The notes under the pieces are model-generated. The model had not been told where the DNA came from, did no database searches, and saw only the letters and a list, made by a program, of their open reading frames with translations. The position numbers and the translations under genes were made by a program. A stretch of 64,000 nt of DNA from UBA1014 sp964344035 (GTDB lineage: Bacteria > SAR324 > NAC60-12). The stretch lies in assembly GCA_964344035.1 (NCBI GenBank), contig CAYFLK010000002.1, positions 1 to 64,000 on the forward strand, given 5' to 3'. Below are positions 54,340-62,778 of the stretch, one piece after another (within the stretch, counting starts at the first letter, position 1; every line of letters begins with the position of its first letter).

Positions 54340-55476
54340 ATGAAGACGATCGGAATCGGCATGGTCGGTTCAGGGTTTATGGGACGCTGTCATGCAAACG
54401 CATACAGTTCCGTCGCGGGAATTTTCGACATGCCTCTCAAACCGCGTTTGAAAATGCTCGCGGATGCAGAGCCGAAGCTGGCAGAAGAGTCAGCGCGGCG
54501 CCTTCGGTTTGAACGATCAACCGCTGACTGGCGGAAAATGGTGGAGGACCCTGAAGTGGAGCTGGTGGACATCACGGCGCCGAACCACCTGCATTACCCC
54601 ATCGCCATGGCTGCGATTGAAAAAAGAAAACCGGTATACTGCGAGAAACCATTGGCCTGCACCACCACGGAGGCCCTGGAGATGCGCGACGCCGCGGAGT
54701 CCGCGGGATTAGCCACCATGGTCGGCTTTAACTACCTGCAGAACCCCATGATACAGACCGCCCGGGAAATCCTGCGGAGCGGTGAAATCGGCGATCCGTT
54801 GGGGTTCAGGGGCGTTCATGCCGAAGATTTCATGGCCGCGGCAGAGGCGCCTTACACCACCCGTCTCGAAGAAAAACAGGGTGGAGGGGCGCTTTACGAT
54901 CTCGGCAGCCACATCATTTCAATGGCCCGGTTTCTGATTGGTCCGATCAGCAAGGTCATGGGGATGCAGCATACCGCATACCCTCAGCGTCCGGAAGCAC
55001 AAGGCTCGCGGCTGATGAAACAAGTAGGGGTCGATGACCAAACCCACTTTCTTGCGCGTTTCAAAAACGGATGCACGGGTACCATGGAAGCCAGCTGGAT
55101 CGCCTGGGGGCGTAAAATGCACCTGACCTTTGAACTCAACTGCAGCAGGGGCACGCTGGTTTTCAACCAGGAGCGGTTGAACGAACTGCGCCTCTATCAA
55201 GCAGGGGCGCAGCCTGGACGTGATGGTTTCAAAACCCTGGAATCCGGGCCGGATCACGGGGATTACGCCCGATTCTGTCCCGCACCCGGGCACCAGCTGG
55301 GCTTTAATGAACTGAAGGTGATTGAAGTTTCGAGGATGCTGAATGCGCTGGCGAGCAACGGGAAGTGCTGGCCCGACTTCCGCGAAGCCTGCGAAATCCA
55401 GAAGGTGCTGGAAGCCGTCAAACGGTCCTCTGCCGCATCACGGTGGTGTTCCCCGGATGAATTGGAAATTTCCTGA
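54340..55476 (+). CDS. Gfo/Idh/MocA-family inositol dehydrogenase-like protein
   Basis: A 378-residue NAD(P)-dependent dehydrogenase. The Rossmann start IGIGMVGSGFMGRCHANAY is followed by the EKP motif (YCEKPLACTT) and the catalytic GGGALYDLGSHIISMARFL block, with a C-terminal beta-sheet domain. Placement between iolD and iolE suggests inositol or a stereoisomer (such as scyllo-inositol) as substrate. Its length is nearer to the longer Gfo/Idh proteins than to a classical 340-residue IolG. It may oxidise another polyol or a methylated inositol. Confidence 0.85.
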   Translation: MKTIGIGMVGSGFMGRCHANAYSSVAGIFDMPLKPRLKMLADAEPKLAEESARRLRFERSTADWRKMVEDPEVELVDITAPNHLHYPIAMAAIEKRKPVYCEKPLACTTTEALEMRDAAESAGLATMVGFNYLQNPMIQTAREILRSGEIGDPLGFRGVHAEDFMAAAEAPYTTRLEEKQGGGALYDLGSHIISMARFLIGPISKVMGMQHTAYPQRPEAQGSRLMKQVGVDDQTHFLARFKNGCTGTMEASWIAWGRKMHLTFELNCSRGTLVFNQERLNELRLYQAGAQPGRDGFKTLESGPDHGDYARFCPAPGHQLGFNELKVIEVSRMLNALASNGKCWPDFREACEIQKVLEAVKRSSAASRWCSPDELEIS

Positions 55477-55530
55477 TGCATGTATCAACCCGCAGGGCGC
55501 AACTCTACAATCGTTTAAAATTGTTTGAAT

Positions 55531-55560
55531 AAGTTGGGTTGCACTAAGCCAACCCAACTT
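55531..55560 (+). other. Hairpin between dehydrogenase gene and iolE
   Basis: AAGTTGGGTTG (55531-55541) and CAACCCAACTT (55550-55560) are perfect 11-bp inverse copies with an 8-base loop. It lies about 28 bases ahead of the iolE ATG and is not followed by a T-run. It may act as an RNA-processing or stability hairpin, or as a weak terminator. Confidence 0.5.
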
Positions 55561-55588
55561 GCTCGTTTACCCGCACTGAGGATGTCTA

Positions 55589-56488
55589 ATGCCTGTCCAA
55601 CTTGCCGTCGCCCCAATCGCCTGGTCCAACAGCGACCTGCCGGAACTGGGGGGAGAAACATCACTGGAAACCTGCCTCAAAGAAACTCGTGAGGCGGGGT
55701 TCACCGGTACGGAAACCGGGATCAAATATCCCATGGACCCGAAGGAACTCGGTCCGCTGCTAATAACTTATGATCTGCAGCTGGCTTCCGGATGGTTTTC
55801 CGGGACCTTGCTTGAATGCAGTGTCGACGAGGAGTTTGAAAACCTCCAGGAAATGCTTAATACCTTCAAGGCGCTGAAAGCCCCGGTGATAATCTACGCG
55901 GAAACAAGCGGCAGCGTACAATCCCTGAAAGAAATCCCGGTTTCCCAAAGGCCGGTTATGCCTGATTCTGAATTTCCGCGATACGGGCGCAAACTGACCG
56001 AACTCGCGGACCGCATGGCAGAATACGGAGTGCCGATGGCTTATCACCACCACATGGGTACGGTGATTGAAACCGAGAGGGAAATCGATCTGCTGATGGA
56101 TAATACCGGCCCTAACGTCGGCCTGCTCATCGATACCGGGCATCTCGCATTCGCGGGCGGGGAGATTGAGTCCGTTACCCGAAGACACGGACCGCGCATC
56201 AATCATGTACACTGCAAGGACGTGCGACGGGAAGTTTTCCAGCGCGTCCGTGGAGAAGACATGAGTTTCCTTGATGCAGTGCTTGAAGGGGTCTTCACCG
56301 TCCCCGGAGACGGATTCATAAATTTCGGCAGTTTTGCTCAAGTGTTGTCGGAAATCGATTACTCCGGATGGGTTGTCGTCGAAGCGGAACAGGATCCGGA
56401 GGAAGCAAACCCGCTGGAATATTCAAGGATGGGGCATCAGCACTTGAGCCTCGCCCTGCGGCGGGCGGATGTTCAAATCATCAGCTGA
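55589..56488 (+). CDS. iolE: Inosose dehydratase IolE
   Basis: A 299-residue TIM-barrel enzyme (AP endonuclease 2-like family) that dehydrates 2-keto-myo-inositol to trihydroxycyclohexane-dione. Segments that identify it: LAVAPIAWSNSDLPELGGET, GFTGTETGIKYPMDPKELGPLL, PMAYHHHMGTVIETEREID, GLLIDTGHLAFAGG, RINHVHCKDVRREVF, PGDGFINFGSFAQVL and WVVVEAEQDPEEANPLEYSRMGHQHL. These supply the metal-binding Glu, Asp and His set. It is the last gene of the plus-strand iol group and converges on the glycerophosphodiesterase gene. Confidence 0.94.
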   Translation: MPVQLAVAPIAWSNSDLPELGGETSLETCLKETREAGFTGTETGIKYPMDPKELGPLLITYDLQLASGWFSGTLLECSVDEEFENLQEMLNTFKALKAPVIIYAETSGSVQSLKEIPVSQRPVMPDSEFPRYGRKLTELADRMAEYGVPMAYHHHMGTVIETEREIDLLMDNTGPNVGLLIDTGHLAFAGGEIESVTRRHGPRINHVHCKDVRREVFQRVRGEDMSFLDAVLEGVFTVPGDGFINFGSFAQVLSEIDYSGWVVVEAEQDPEEANPLEYSRMGHQHLSLALRRADVQIIS

Positions 56489-56592
56489 CACTTGCGCGGT
56501 TGATTGCTCTTTTAAGCAACCGTCTATATGAAGCTCAGGGCGTTAATAATTTTGTGGACGGATTCAAAGCGGGGTTCCAATATCTGAAATCG

Positions 56593-58080
56593 TCAAGGAA
56601 ATCGTCCTTCTTCGATGAGCAAGTTTTTGAGCAGTTCAGGGCGCCCCAGGTTAAGCATGTCCGTGCCGGCTTCCGCGAGTTTCTTTATAACCCTTTTGCT
56701 GGAACTCATATGAAACGGCATGGACATGATCCCCGCTTCCCGGCATTCTTCGAGTTCTGTTTGAGTGAACTTCAACCCATTGAATTCGATGACCTGCGGC
56801 TGGTGTCTTTTAATTGCGGTTTCTAAATCAGGAAAATCGTAACGGCGAGCCATCAAACGTACATCCGCATTGAGTTTGCGTAATTTGTCCATGGTCAATA
56901 AGTCTTCGCACCAGAAAAAGCAGTCCTCGAGCATTTCAAAGTTAAGAACCAAGTCAAGCACGGCTTTTGCTTCCGCCTCCTTGATCTCGATATAGACACC
57001 CCCACGCCCTTTTACGCGATCAAGAACATCCTCCAGCCGGGGAACCGGTTCCCCGGCAAAAAAAGGGTCGAACCAGCTGCCGGCGTCCAGCTTTGACACT
57101 TCGCTGTAATTCATTTTTTTGACGGCGCCGCGGCCATTTGTCGTCCGGTTTGCCGAACGGTCATGCATCACTATAGGTACGCCATCCCTGGTTTGCCGAA
57201 CATCTATTTCAACGATGTCAAACTCCTGGTCGAAGGCCAAATCGACGGCAGAGAGAGTATTTTCCGGGGCAAAGCTTTCCGCTCCTCGGTGGCAAACTAT
57301 CTGTGGACGGTTGAGAATATCAGGGTTAGAAGGGAACGGCGTCAGCAGTTCCGGCTTATCGCTGCATATTCCCAGAACCGGCAGTCCGAGGAGGTCCCGC
57401 AAGACTTCCGGACGCTCCTCGTGCCAAAGCACCATTTCAAATCCCGATTCCCGTGTCCGTGAAAGCAATTCAGGAGTGATCAATTCCTGGGGCTTGTCGC
57501 GGGCGTTTTCCCATGAAGGATGGATTATGTCGGCCCCGGAAGTTTGAGCCAGGAAAAATGGATCCTCACCTGTCGGCACAAGTACCGAAAGCGGATATTC
57601 ACATCGCGCTTTGTGCAGCTGAAGCAGGTCTTGAGGACGAAAAGACCCAATTACCGCAAAGTCCAGCCCCTGCCTGCGCAGTTCACTCCATACAGACAGT
57701 CCGGCGTCTTCTCCCTTGATTTCAGCATAGATGCCGACATTCATGTCACAGGCAAGTTCGACTACTTCCTTAAAAGAAGGTATCGTCCCTCCCTTGATCA
57801 ATGGAAGCCGCTGTATCCGGCTCCAGGGTGATTTGCTGAGCACCAGGTTTTTGCCTGTTAAACGGAACAGGTTGTCATCGTGACAGACCACACAGACGGC
57901 ATCTTGAGTGAGCCGCACATCAACTTCCCACATGTCCGCACCCAATTCGCCCGCGACCCTGAATGCCCGCAGAGTGTTTTCCGCCGCCCATGCCGAAGCT
58001 CCACGATGCGCTATGGCCAGCGGACGCCTGCCACGTTTTGCGAGTATATTGCGAAGCAGTTTATGACGCTGCAATTTCAC
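56593..58080 (-). CDS. Tandem-domain glycerophosphodiester phosphodiesterase
   Basis: A 495-residue protein with two consecutive GDPD domains. The first (about residues 18-245) has AIAHRGASAWAAENT, WEVDVRLTQDAV and CHDDNLFRLT. The second (about 258-490) has VCHRGAESFAPENTLSA, VEIDVRQTRDGVPIVMHDRSANRTT. Both keep the HR, E-D and HD metal/catalytic residues. It has no signal peptide, so it acts in the cytoplasm on imported glycerophosphodiesters, giving glycerol 3-phosphate and an alcohol. Its start overlaps the UgpC-like ATPase stop (ATGA), so it belongs to the transport operon. Confidence 0.9.
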   Translation of the reverse strand: MKLQRHKLLRNILAKRGRRPLAIAHRGASAWAAENTLRAFRVAGELGADMWEVDVRLTQDAVCVVCHDDNLFRLTGKNLVLSKSPWSRIQRLPLIKGGTIPSFKEVVELACDMNVGIYAEIKGEDAGLSVWSELRRQGLDFAVIGSFRPQDLLQLHKARCEYPLSVLVPTGEDPFFLAQTSGADIIHPSWENARDKPQELITPELLSRTRESGFEMVLWHEERPEVLRDLLGLPVLGICSDKPELLTPFPSNPDILNRPQIVCHRGAESFAPENTLSAVDLAFDQEFDIVEIDVRQTRDGVPIVMHDRSANRTTNGRGAVKKMNYSEVSKLDAGSWFDPFFAGEPVPRLEDVLDRVKGRGGVYIEIKEAEAKAVLDLVLNFEMLEDCFFWCEDLLTMDKLRKLNADVRLMARRYDFPDLETAIKRHQPQVIEFNGLKFTQTELEECREAGIMSMPFHMSSSKRVIKKLAEAGTDMLNLGRPELLKNLLIEEGRFP

Positions 58081-59138
58081 AAACGTTTGCCGGATTCGTC
58101 AAAGAAGAGAAGTTGCTCAGGATGGACTCCCCAGTCAACTTTGGATCCCGGGGCTATAGAATGTAAAGCGGCAGGTTGAATCGAGCGCAGGAGGCTTCCA
58201 TCCTGCAAACGGACATCATACAGGTTTTCACGGCCCTGCACTTCCACAAAGGAAATGGTCCCTGAAATAGTGTGCGGGTTTTTGGGCTGGTAGTATTCAG
58301 GCCGGATGCCGATTCTGATCGGGGAGCCTTCCGCGGGTGTTTCAAAGTGATCCGGTATAGGCAGTGAGCATGCCCCTCCATCAATATGAACTGCACCTGC
58401 GGAAACGGTGCCCTGTAAAAAAGCTATCGGCGGATTGCCAAGGAAGCCGGCGACGAAATCATTTGCGGGGCGCCGATACATCTCTGCGGGAGAAGCTACC
58501 TGCAGGATCTGTCCGTCTTTCATGATCGCGATGCGGTCGCTCATGCTCATTGCTTCCACCTGGTCATGGGTGACAAGGACGGCCGAAATCCCGGTTTCCA
58601 CCTGGACCCGTCTTATTTCAGAGCGCATTTCCAGCCGCAGCTTGGCGTCGAGGTTTGCCAGCGGTTCATCCAGGAGCAGGGCGCCGGGCTTCCGGACCAG
58701 GGCGCGGGCGAGGGCGACACGTTGCTGCTGTCCTCCGGACAGTTGTTCCGGCCGGCGGTCCAGCAGATCTTCAATATGAACCAGTTCCGCCATTTCCCCG
58801 ACTTTTATTTTCACCGTGCGTTTGTCCTCGCGGCGTACGGTCAGGGGAAAAGCAATGTTTTGGGCCACCGTCATGTGCGGATAGAGGGCATAGGATTGAA
58901 ACACGACGCCGATATTGCGCCGCTGAGTCGGCACCCGGGTGACATCCCGGCCGGCGAAAAGAACACGCCCCTCATCGACCTGGTGAATCCCGCAGATGGC
59001 AAAAAGGGTAGTGGATTTGCCGCATCCGGACGGTCCGAGCAAAGCCAGCATTTCCCCCTCCTTGATATTCAGGTTCATCTTTTCAATCACGGTTACATCA
59101 CCAAACCGTTTAGTGAAATTTTCCAACAGGATTTCCAT
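58077..59138 (-). CDS. UgpC/MalK-type ABC transporter ATPase
   Basis: A 353-residue ATPase of the carbohydrate uptake type 1 family: Walker A LLGPSGCGKST, signature LSGGQQQRVALARAL, Walker B ALLLDEPLANLD, switch VTHDQVEAM. A C-terminal MOP-like regulatory domain follows (about residues 235-353). It energises the two downstream-encoded permeases of a sugar or glycerol-phosphate importer. The neighbouring glycerophosphodiesterase favours glycerophosphodiester or sn-glycerol 3-phosphate as cargo, the Ugp assignment. Confidence 0.92.
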   Translation of the reverse strand: MEILLENFTKRFGDVTVIEKMNLNIKEGEMLALLGPSGCGKSTTLFAICGIHQVDEGRVLFAGRDVTRVPTQRRNIGVVFQSYALYPHMTVAQNIAFPLTVRREDKRTVKIKVGEMAELVHIEDLLDRRPEQLSGGQQQRVALARALVRKPGALLLDEPLANLDAKLRLEMRSEIRRVQVETGISAVLVTHDQVEAMSMSDRIAIMKDGQILQVASPAEMYRRPANDFVAGFLGNPPIAFLQGTVSAGAVHIDGGACSLPIPDHFETPAEGSPIRIGIRPEYYQPKNPHTISGTISFVEVQGRENLYDVRLQDGSLLRSIQPAALHSIAPGSKVDWGVHPEQLLFFDESGKRL

Positions 59139-59965
59139 CAGCCCTTTGTTCCTCCACCGTATATGTTCATCAGCTTGTCTTGAAAAAACAGGTAAAAGAT
59201 GATTACCGGTGTTGCGTAAAACAGGCCCACCGATTTGAAGAGGTTGAAGTCAAAATGCTGGTCGTCCTGAATCAAAGATGCGAGAAAGACCGAGAGTACC
59301 TGGACATCATTCGCCGGTGCAAGGACGGTCGGCAAAATATATTCACTCCAACCCTCCAGGAATGAAAAAAGACCAAGCGCGAACAATCCCGGCCGAACTT
59401 GCGGCAGCACCAAACGATACCAAACCGTTAGACGGCCGGCGCCATCCTGGATTCCGGCCATTTCGATTTCCCAGGGCACAGTGTCATAAAACCCCTTCAT
59501 TATCCAAACTCCCAGAGGCAGCTGCAGGGAAGCCTTGACCAGGATCACTCCGACGAGAGTGTTGTAAAGCCCGACAATCTGTAAGATAAGGAATATCGCG
59601 ATGATCAAAGTAATGGAGGGAAAAGCGTGTAGCATCAGGATCCCGGCCAGAAAATGTTTGCGGAAGGGAATGTTCAACCTGGAAAGAGCATAAGCCGATG
59701 TGGAAGAGGTGGCCAAAACGATCAATGTGACGGAACTCGCGAATATCATCGTATTGAGCATTGCCAGCCATACGCTCGCTTTGCCTTCGATGTTTACCCA
59801 TAAAAACCTCCAGTGTTCCAAAGTGAAGCGGTTTGGGGTCAATTCTCCCGGAGGCGTGTCCGTGACCGTATCGACAAACAGCGACACATACATGATGATG
59901 ATGGGAACCGTGGCCAGTCCTAAACCGACCAGGATCGGCCAATTTTTATAATTAAGCGTCCTCAT
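59138..59965 (-). CDS. ABC transporter permease (UgpE/MalG type)
   Basis: A 275-residue permease with six predicted helices and the EAA loop GIQDGAGRLTVWYRLVLPQVRPGL near residue 195. It matches the MalG/UgpE subfamily that pairs with a longer MalF/UgpA-type partner. The stop overlaps the ATPase start by one base, and the partner permease ends 6 bases upstream. It is part of the same transport operon. Confidence 0.9.
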   Translation of the reverse strand: MRTLNYKNWPILVGLGLATVPIIIMYVSLFVDTVTDTPPGELTPNRFTLEHWRFLWVNIEGKASVWLAMLNTMIFASSVTLIVLATSSTSAYALSRLNIPFRKHFLAGILMLHAFPSITLIIAIFLILQIVGLYNTLVGVILVKASLQLPLGVWIMKGFYDTVPWEIEMAGIQDGAGRLTVWYRLVLPQVRPGLFALGLFSFLEGWSEYILPTVLAPANDVQVLSVFLASLIQDDQHFDFNLFKSVGLFYATPVIIFYLFFQDKLMNIYGGGTKG

Positions 59966-59971
59966 GGGGTG

Positions 59972-61057
59972 TTACTGCTCAATCCGCGGAGGTCTGACAA
60001 GTTCGTTGAAACGGAAGAAACGAAGGTAAATCAAAGACATTATCACTCCCACCACCACCAGCACCAGCGCGAGCGCGGCGCCGTAACCATATTGCAGATT
60101 GCCCCAGTAATTATCCAGGGCACTGTGATACGCAGCAAGTGCCCAGACTTCCGTGGAAGATCCGGGGCCTCCGTCAGTGGACAGGAAAATCTGCTCAAAA
60201 GAAGTCAGCAGAGATAATGTTTGATAAACCGTGACAAAAAGTATCGGCCATCTGATCTGGGGCAGGATAATATGCCTGATCTGCTGCCAACGGCCGGCCC
60301 CATCAACTTCACTGGCATACAGCATCTGTTTGGGAATGGCCTTGATGGCGCTGGAAAACAGGATCATGCCCATGGAAACCCCGATGAAACCGTTGATCAG
60401 AATTACTGTTACCCATGCGTTGACAGCGGTGTCCAGCATCCAGTTACGTGGAGTAACACCAAAATAAGTAACAATGGCATTGATGAAACCCGTGTCCCAG
60501 GTCAGCCATTTCCAAAGGAGGACATACAATACCGATGGAGTGATTTTGGGAAGAAACCAAAGGGACCGAAAGATTCCGGCCTGCCTTTTAGGCAGATAAA
60601 AAGTGGTGACGGCCAGAACCAGTGCGAAGCCGATGTTGAACAGTACAAGTGTCAGGGTGACATAAATGCCGGTATTGAGCAGGATTTGCTTGTTTTCCGG
60701 TAGTACAACCATTTTGCGAAAGTTCTCACCGGTCCATTTCCAGCCGGTGTAACTTGCGCTTACCAATTGGCTAGTCTGTTCCTGGGTCAGTCCCAGGTCC
60801 ATTTCTTCCAGGGATCGAATCAGTTCTTTTTCAGTGGCAAATCGAACCTTGATCAATGATTTTTTGAAATGCGGCGAAAGAATCGAGGGGGTGATCTGGT
60901 ACGAGCCTCCGGTGATGCCGGTGGCGGTACTCATGTTGGTGAAGGAAAAAACACCCGTCAGGATCACCGGTGTGAGGAAGAAAAGAACAACCAGGACGAG
61001 TGCGGGCGTGATCAATAAATATCCGATTTTACTTCTTGACCCCATCCGCATCGTCAT
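59972..61057 (-). CDS. ABC transporter permease (UgpA/MalF type) with large periplasmic loop
   Basis: A 361-residue permease. An extracytoplasmic loop of about 80 residues lies between the first and second helix (about 40-120), in the manner of MalF. The EAA loop is EVDGAGRWQQIRHIILPQIRWPIL. With the UgpE-like partner it forms the pore. It begins 164 bases after the binding-protein gene, past a terminator hairpin, so its expression is probably lower than that of the binding protein. Confidence 0.9.
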   Translation of the reverse strand: MTMRMGSRSKIGYLLITPALVLVVLFFLTPVILTGVFSFTNMSTATGITGGSYQITPSILSPHFKKSLIKVRFATEKELIRSLEEMDLGLTQEQTSQLVSASYTGWKWTGENFRKMVVLPENKQILLNTGIYVTLTLVLFNIGFALVLAVTTFYLPKRQAGIFRSLWFLPKITPSVLYVLLWKWLTWDTGFINAIVTYFGVTPRNWMLDTAVNAWVTVILINGFIGVSMGMILFSSAIKAIPKQMLYASEVDGAGRWQQIRHIILPQIRWPILFVTVYQTLSLLTSFEQIFLSTDGGPGSSTEVWALAAYHSALDNYWGNLQYGYGAALALVLVVVGVIMSLIYLRFFRFNELVRPPRIEQ

Positions 61058-61179
61058 AACTCCAAACCCATCATCACCCGCAAATTTCGGAAAGCAAAAT
61101 TATAAAGGTTTGTCAACTTCAGCACTGCTCGAGGTTGAAGAGCCCGGCTTCAGTCGTCCGGAATCCGCATTGAGAAACA

Positions 61180-61208
61180 AAACCGCCGGGCGGAAACTCC
61201 GGCGGTTT
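61180..61208 (-). terminator. Intrinsic terminator-like hairpin after binding-protein gene
   Basis: Perfect 10-bp arms AAACCGCCGG/CCGGCGGTTT (61180-61189, 61199-61208) with a 9-base loop. On the minus strand the stem is followed by TTTTGTTTCTC. It lies 13 bases after the binding-protein stop. Partial read-through would let the permease genes be expressed at lower level than the binding protein. Confidence 0.75.
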
Positions 61209-61220
61209 ATGGGGTGGATA

Positions 61221-62567
61221 TTAGCGTATAATGATATCGCCGCCAAGGTTTGCGCGCAATTCAGATTCTACATCGGCGACAGCTTTTTCAGGGGACTTCT
61301 GTCCCGTCCATGCGGCTTCAAGCCCTTTCCACATGGCATCGAAATAAGGCGAAAAACCGGTGTGGTTGGGCTGTGCGCTGGCAAATGGCAGCAGGCGCTC
61401 GGTTGCTTCACTGGCCCAGCGGTCATTCGCGTAAAGCGAAACGCCCTTCTGAGACTTGGTGATGCCCAGGTGCGCCGATTTTATCGCATGCAGTGTGTTG
61501 ATGCGGGGTTCGGACGCGATGGCAACAAGCTGAGCGGCAATTTGCGCATCTTCCTCACTGCCGCGATTGGTCACAAGGTAGACTAGCGGATGAGTAATGG
61601 TGTTGGCTTTGCCTGTGTTGTCACCGGCGGGGATCAGGCTGAAAACGATATTGCCGAAGAAATCCTTCAAACCCTCCTTGCCTGTGTACCGTGCATAGTG
61701 CCAGGTGCCGCCATGCCAGAGGGCGGCTTTGCCGGAAGCCACCTCGGAATACCACTGATCCCAGGGAGTGCCGATATGATTTTTACGCGTGACTCCCATT
61801 TCCACTGCTTTGGCGAAGAACGCATAGAATTTTTTCATCGCTCCGCGGTCAAAAACCAGCTTGCCGGATTTTGCATCCAGCATTTCACCGCCAAAGGAAA
61901 GGTAGAACTGCCAGTAGTCACCTCCCTTGGAGACTCTCGGATACCACCCGTAACCGGGTTTCACCAGACCGGCATCCTGCACTTTCTTTGCATCATCAAG
62001 CACATCGTAAAGCGTGTATTCACCCCGCTCCACCTTGCCGGGAAGGGCGCGGATGTCTGCGTCACTGTAACCGATGGCTTTCATGTACGGGATCCAGGCG
62101 AAGAAAGGCCGGGATTCCGCATCCTGGGGGACACCGTAGATTGTGCCCTCAAACGAAGAGATTTCAACCAGGTTTTCAAAAAGGTCGTTCAACGGCCAGC
62201 TGTCGAAATCGACATAATTCTCGATAGGCCGGATCAGTCCGGATTGCGACCATGGAGCGATGTCTTCATGACCGGTAACAACGATGTGTGGGGCTTTGTT
62301 CGCTTCCGCGGCCAGGGTCACAGCCTGCTTGAAACCGCCCCAGCCGTCAAAGTCGTACTTTCCTTCGACCGTGATATTCAGGTCTTCACCCCGTATCGCC
62401 GCTTCCTTCTCCAGGATATCCGCGGCCATCGCGATGGCGTCAACCCGATATGAGTCGTTGACATTAGAGCCTCCGGCCCAAACTTGGATCGTAAGGTCCT
62501 TGGCCTGCACAGCGGGAGCAATCATGATTGCAGCCAGCATGCTCAGGATAATTCGTTTCAAGTTCAT
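61221..62567 (-). CDS. Extracellular solute-binding protein (UgpB/MalE type)
   Basis: A 448-residue periplasmic binding protein of family 1 (SBP_bac_1). Signal peptide KRIILSMLAAIMIAPAVQA. The mature part has LTIQVWAGGSNVNDSYRVDAIAM, APHIVVTGHEDIAPWSQSGLI, a WIPYMKAIGYSD segment, and GGTWHYARYTGKEGLKDFFGNI. The ATG at 62567 is preferred (AAGGAAATT ahead, correct signal peptide); a longer frame to 62621 exists. The cargo is not evident from sequence, though the operon context points to glycerophosphodiesters or a sugar. Confidence 0.9.
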   Translation of the reverse strand: MNLKRIILSMLAAIMIAPAVQAKDLTIQVWAGGSNVNDSYRVDAIAMAADILEKEAAIRGEDLNITVEGKYDFDGWGGFKQAVTLAAEANKAPHIVVTGHEDIAPWSQSGLIRPIENYVDFDSWPLNDLFENLVEISSFEGTIYGVPQDAESRPFFAWIPYMKAIGYSDADIRALPGKVERGEYTLYDVLDDAKKVQDAGLVKPGYGWYPRVSKGGDYWQFYLSFGGEMLDAKSGKLVFDRGAMKKFYAFFAKAVEMGVTRKNHIGTPWDQWYSEVASGKAALWHGGTWHYARYTGKEGLKDFFGNIVFSLIPAGDNTGKANTITHPLVYLVTNRGSEEDAQIAAQLVAIASEPRINTLHAIKSAHLGITKSQKGVSLYANDRWASEATERLLPFASAQPNHTGFSPYFDAMWKGLEAAWTGQKSPEKAVADVESELRANLGGDIIIR

Positions 62568-62599
62568 AATTTCCTTTTTGGAAAAATGATTAGTGGTGG

Positions 62600-62617
62600 A
62601 AAAGTGCAAACACTTTT
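62600..62617. promoter_or_regulatory. Inverted repeat AAAAGTG-CAAA-CACTTTT upstream of binding-protein gene
   Basis: Perfect 7-bp arms with a 4-bp spacer, 33-50 bases upstream of the ATG at 62567. It could be an operator for the LacI-family regulator encoded next door or a leader hairpin. It differs from the palindrome at 63862-63881, which is more LacI-like. Confidence 0.35.
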
Positions 62618-62778
62618 TCACCGAAGCGATGATAGAGCGGGATTCCCAATGAACCCTGCTCCTCTTACGGCCTGAAACGGGCCGGAAGTTGGATATAACT
62701 TTGTAATCAAGTTGCTTCTTAATGATGCGGTGTTGAAATTCAGATGGAATTGGTCTTTTGTTTAAAATGAGTTAGAGA

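Noticed and set aside
58566..59183. Plus-strand 205-codon frame
   Set aside because: It is antisense to the UgpC-like ATPase and lacks a plausible start region or motifs.
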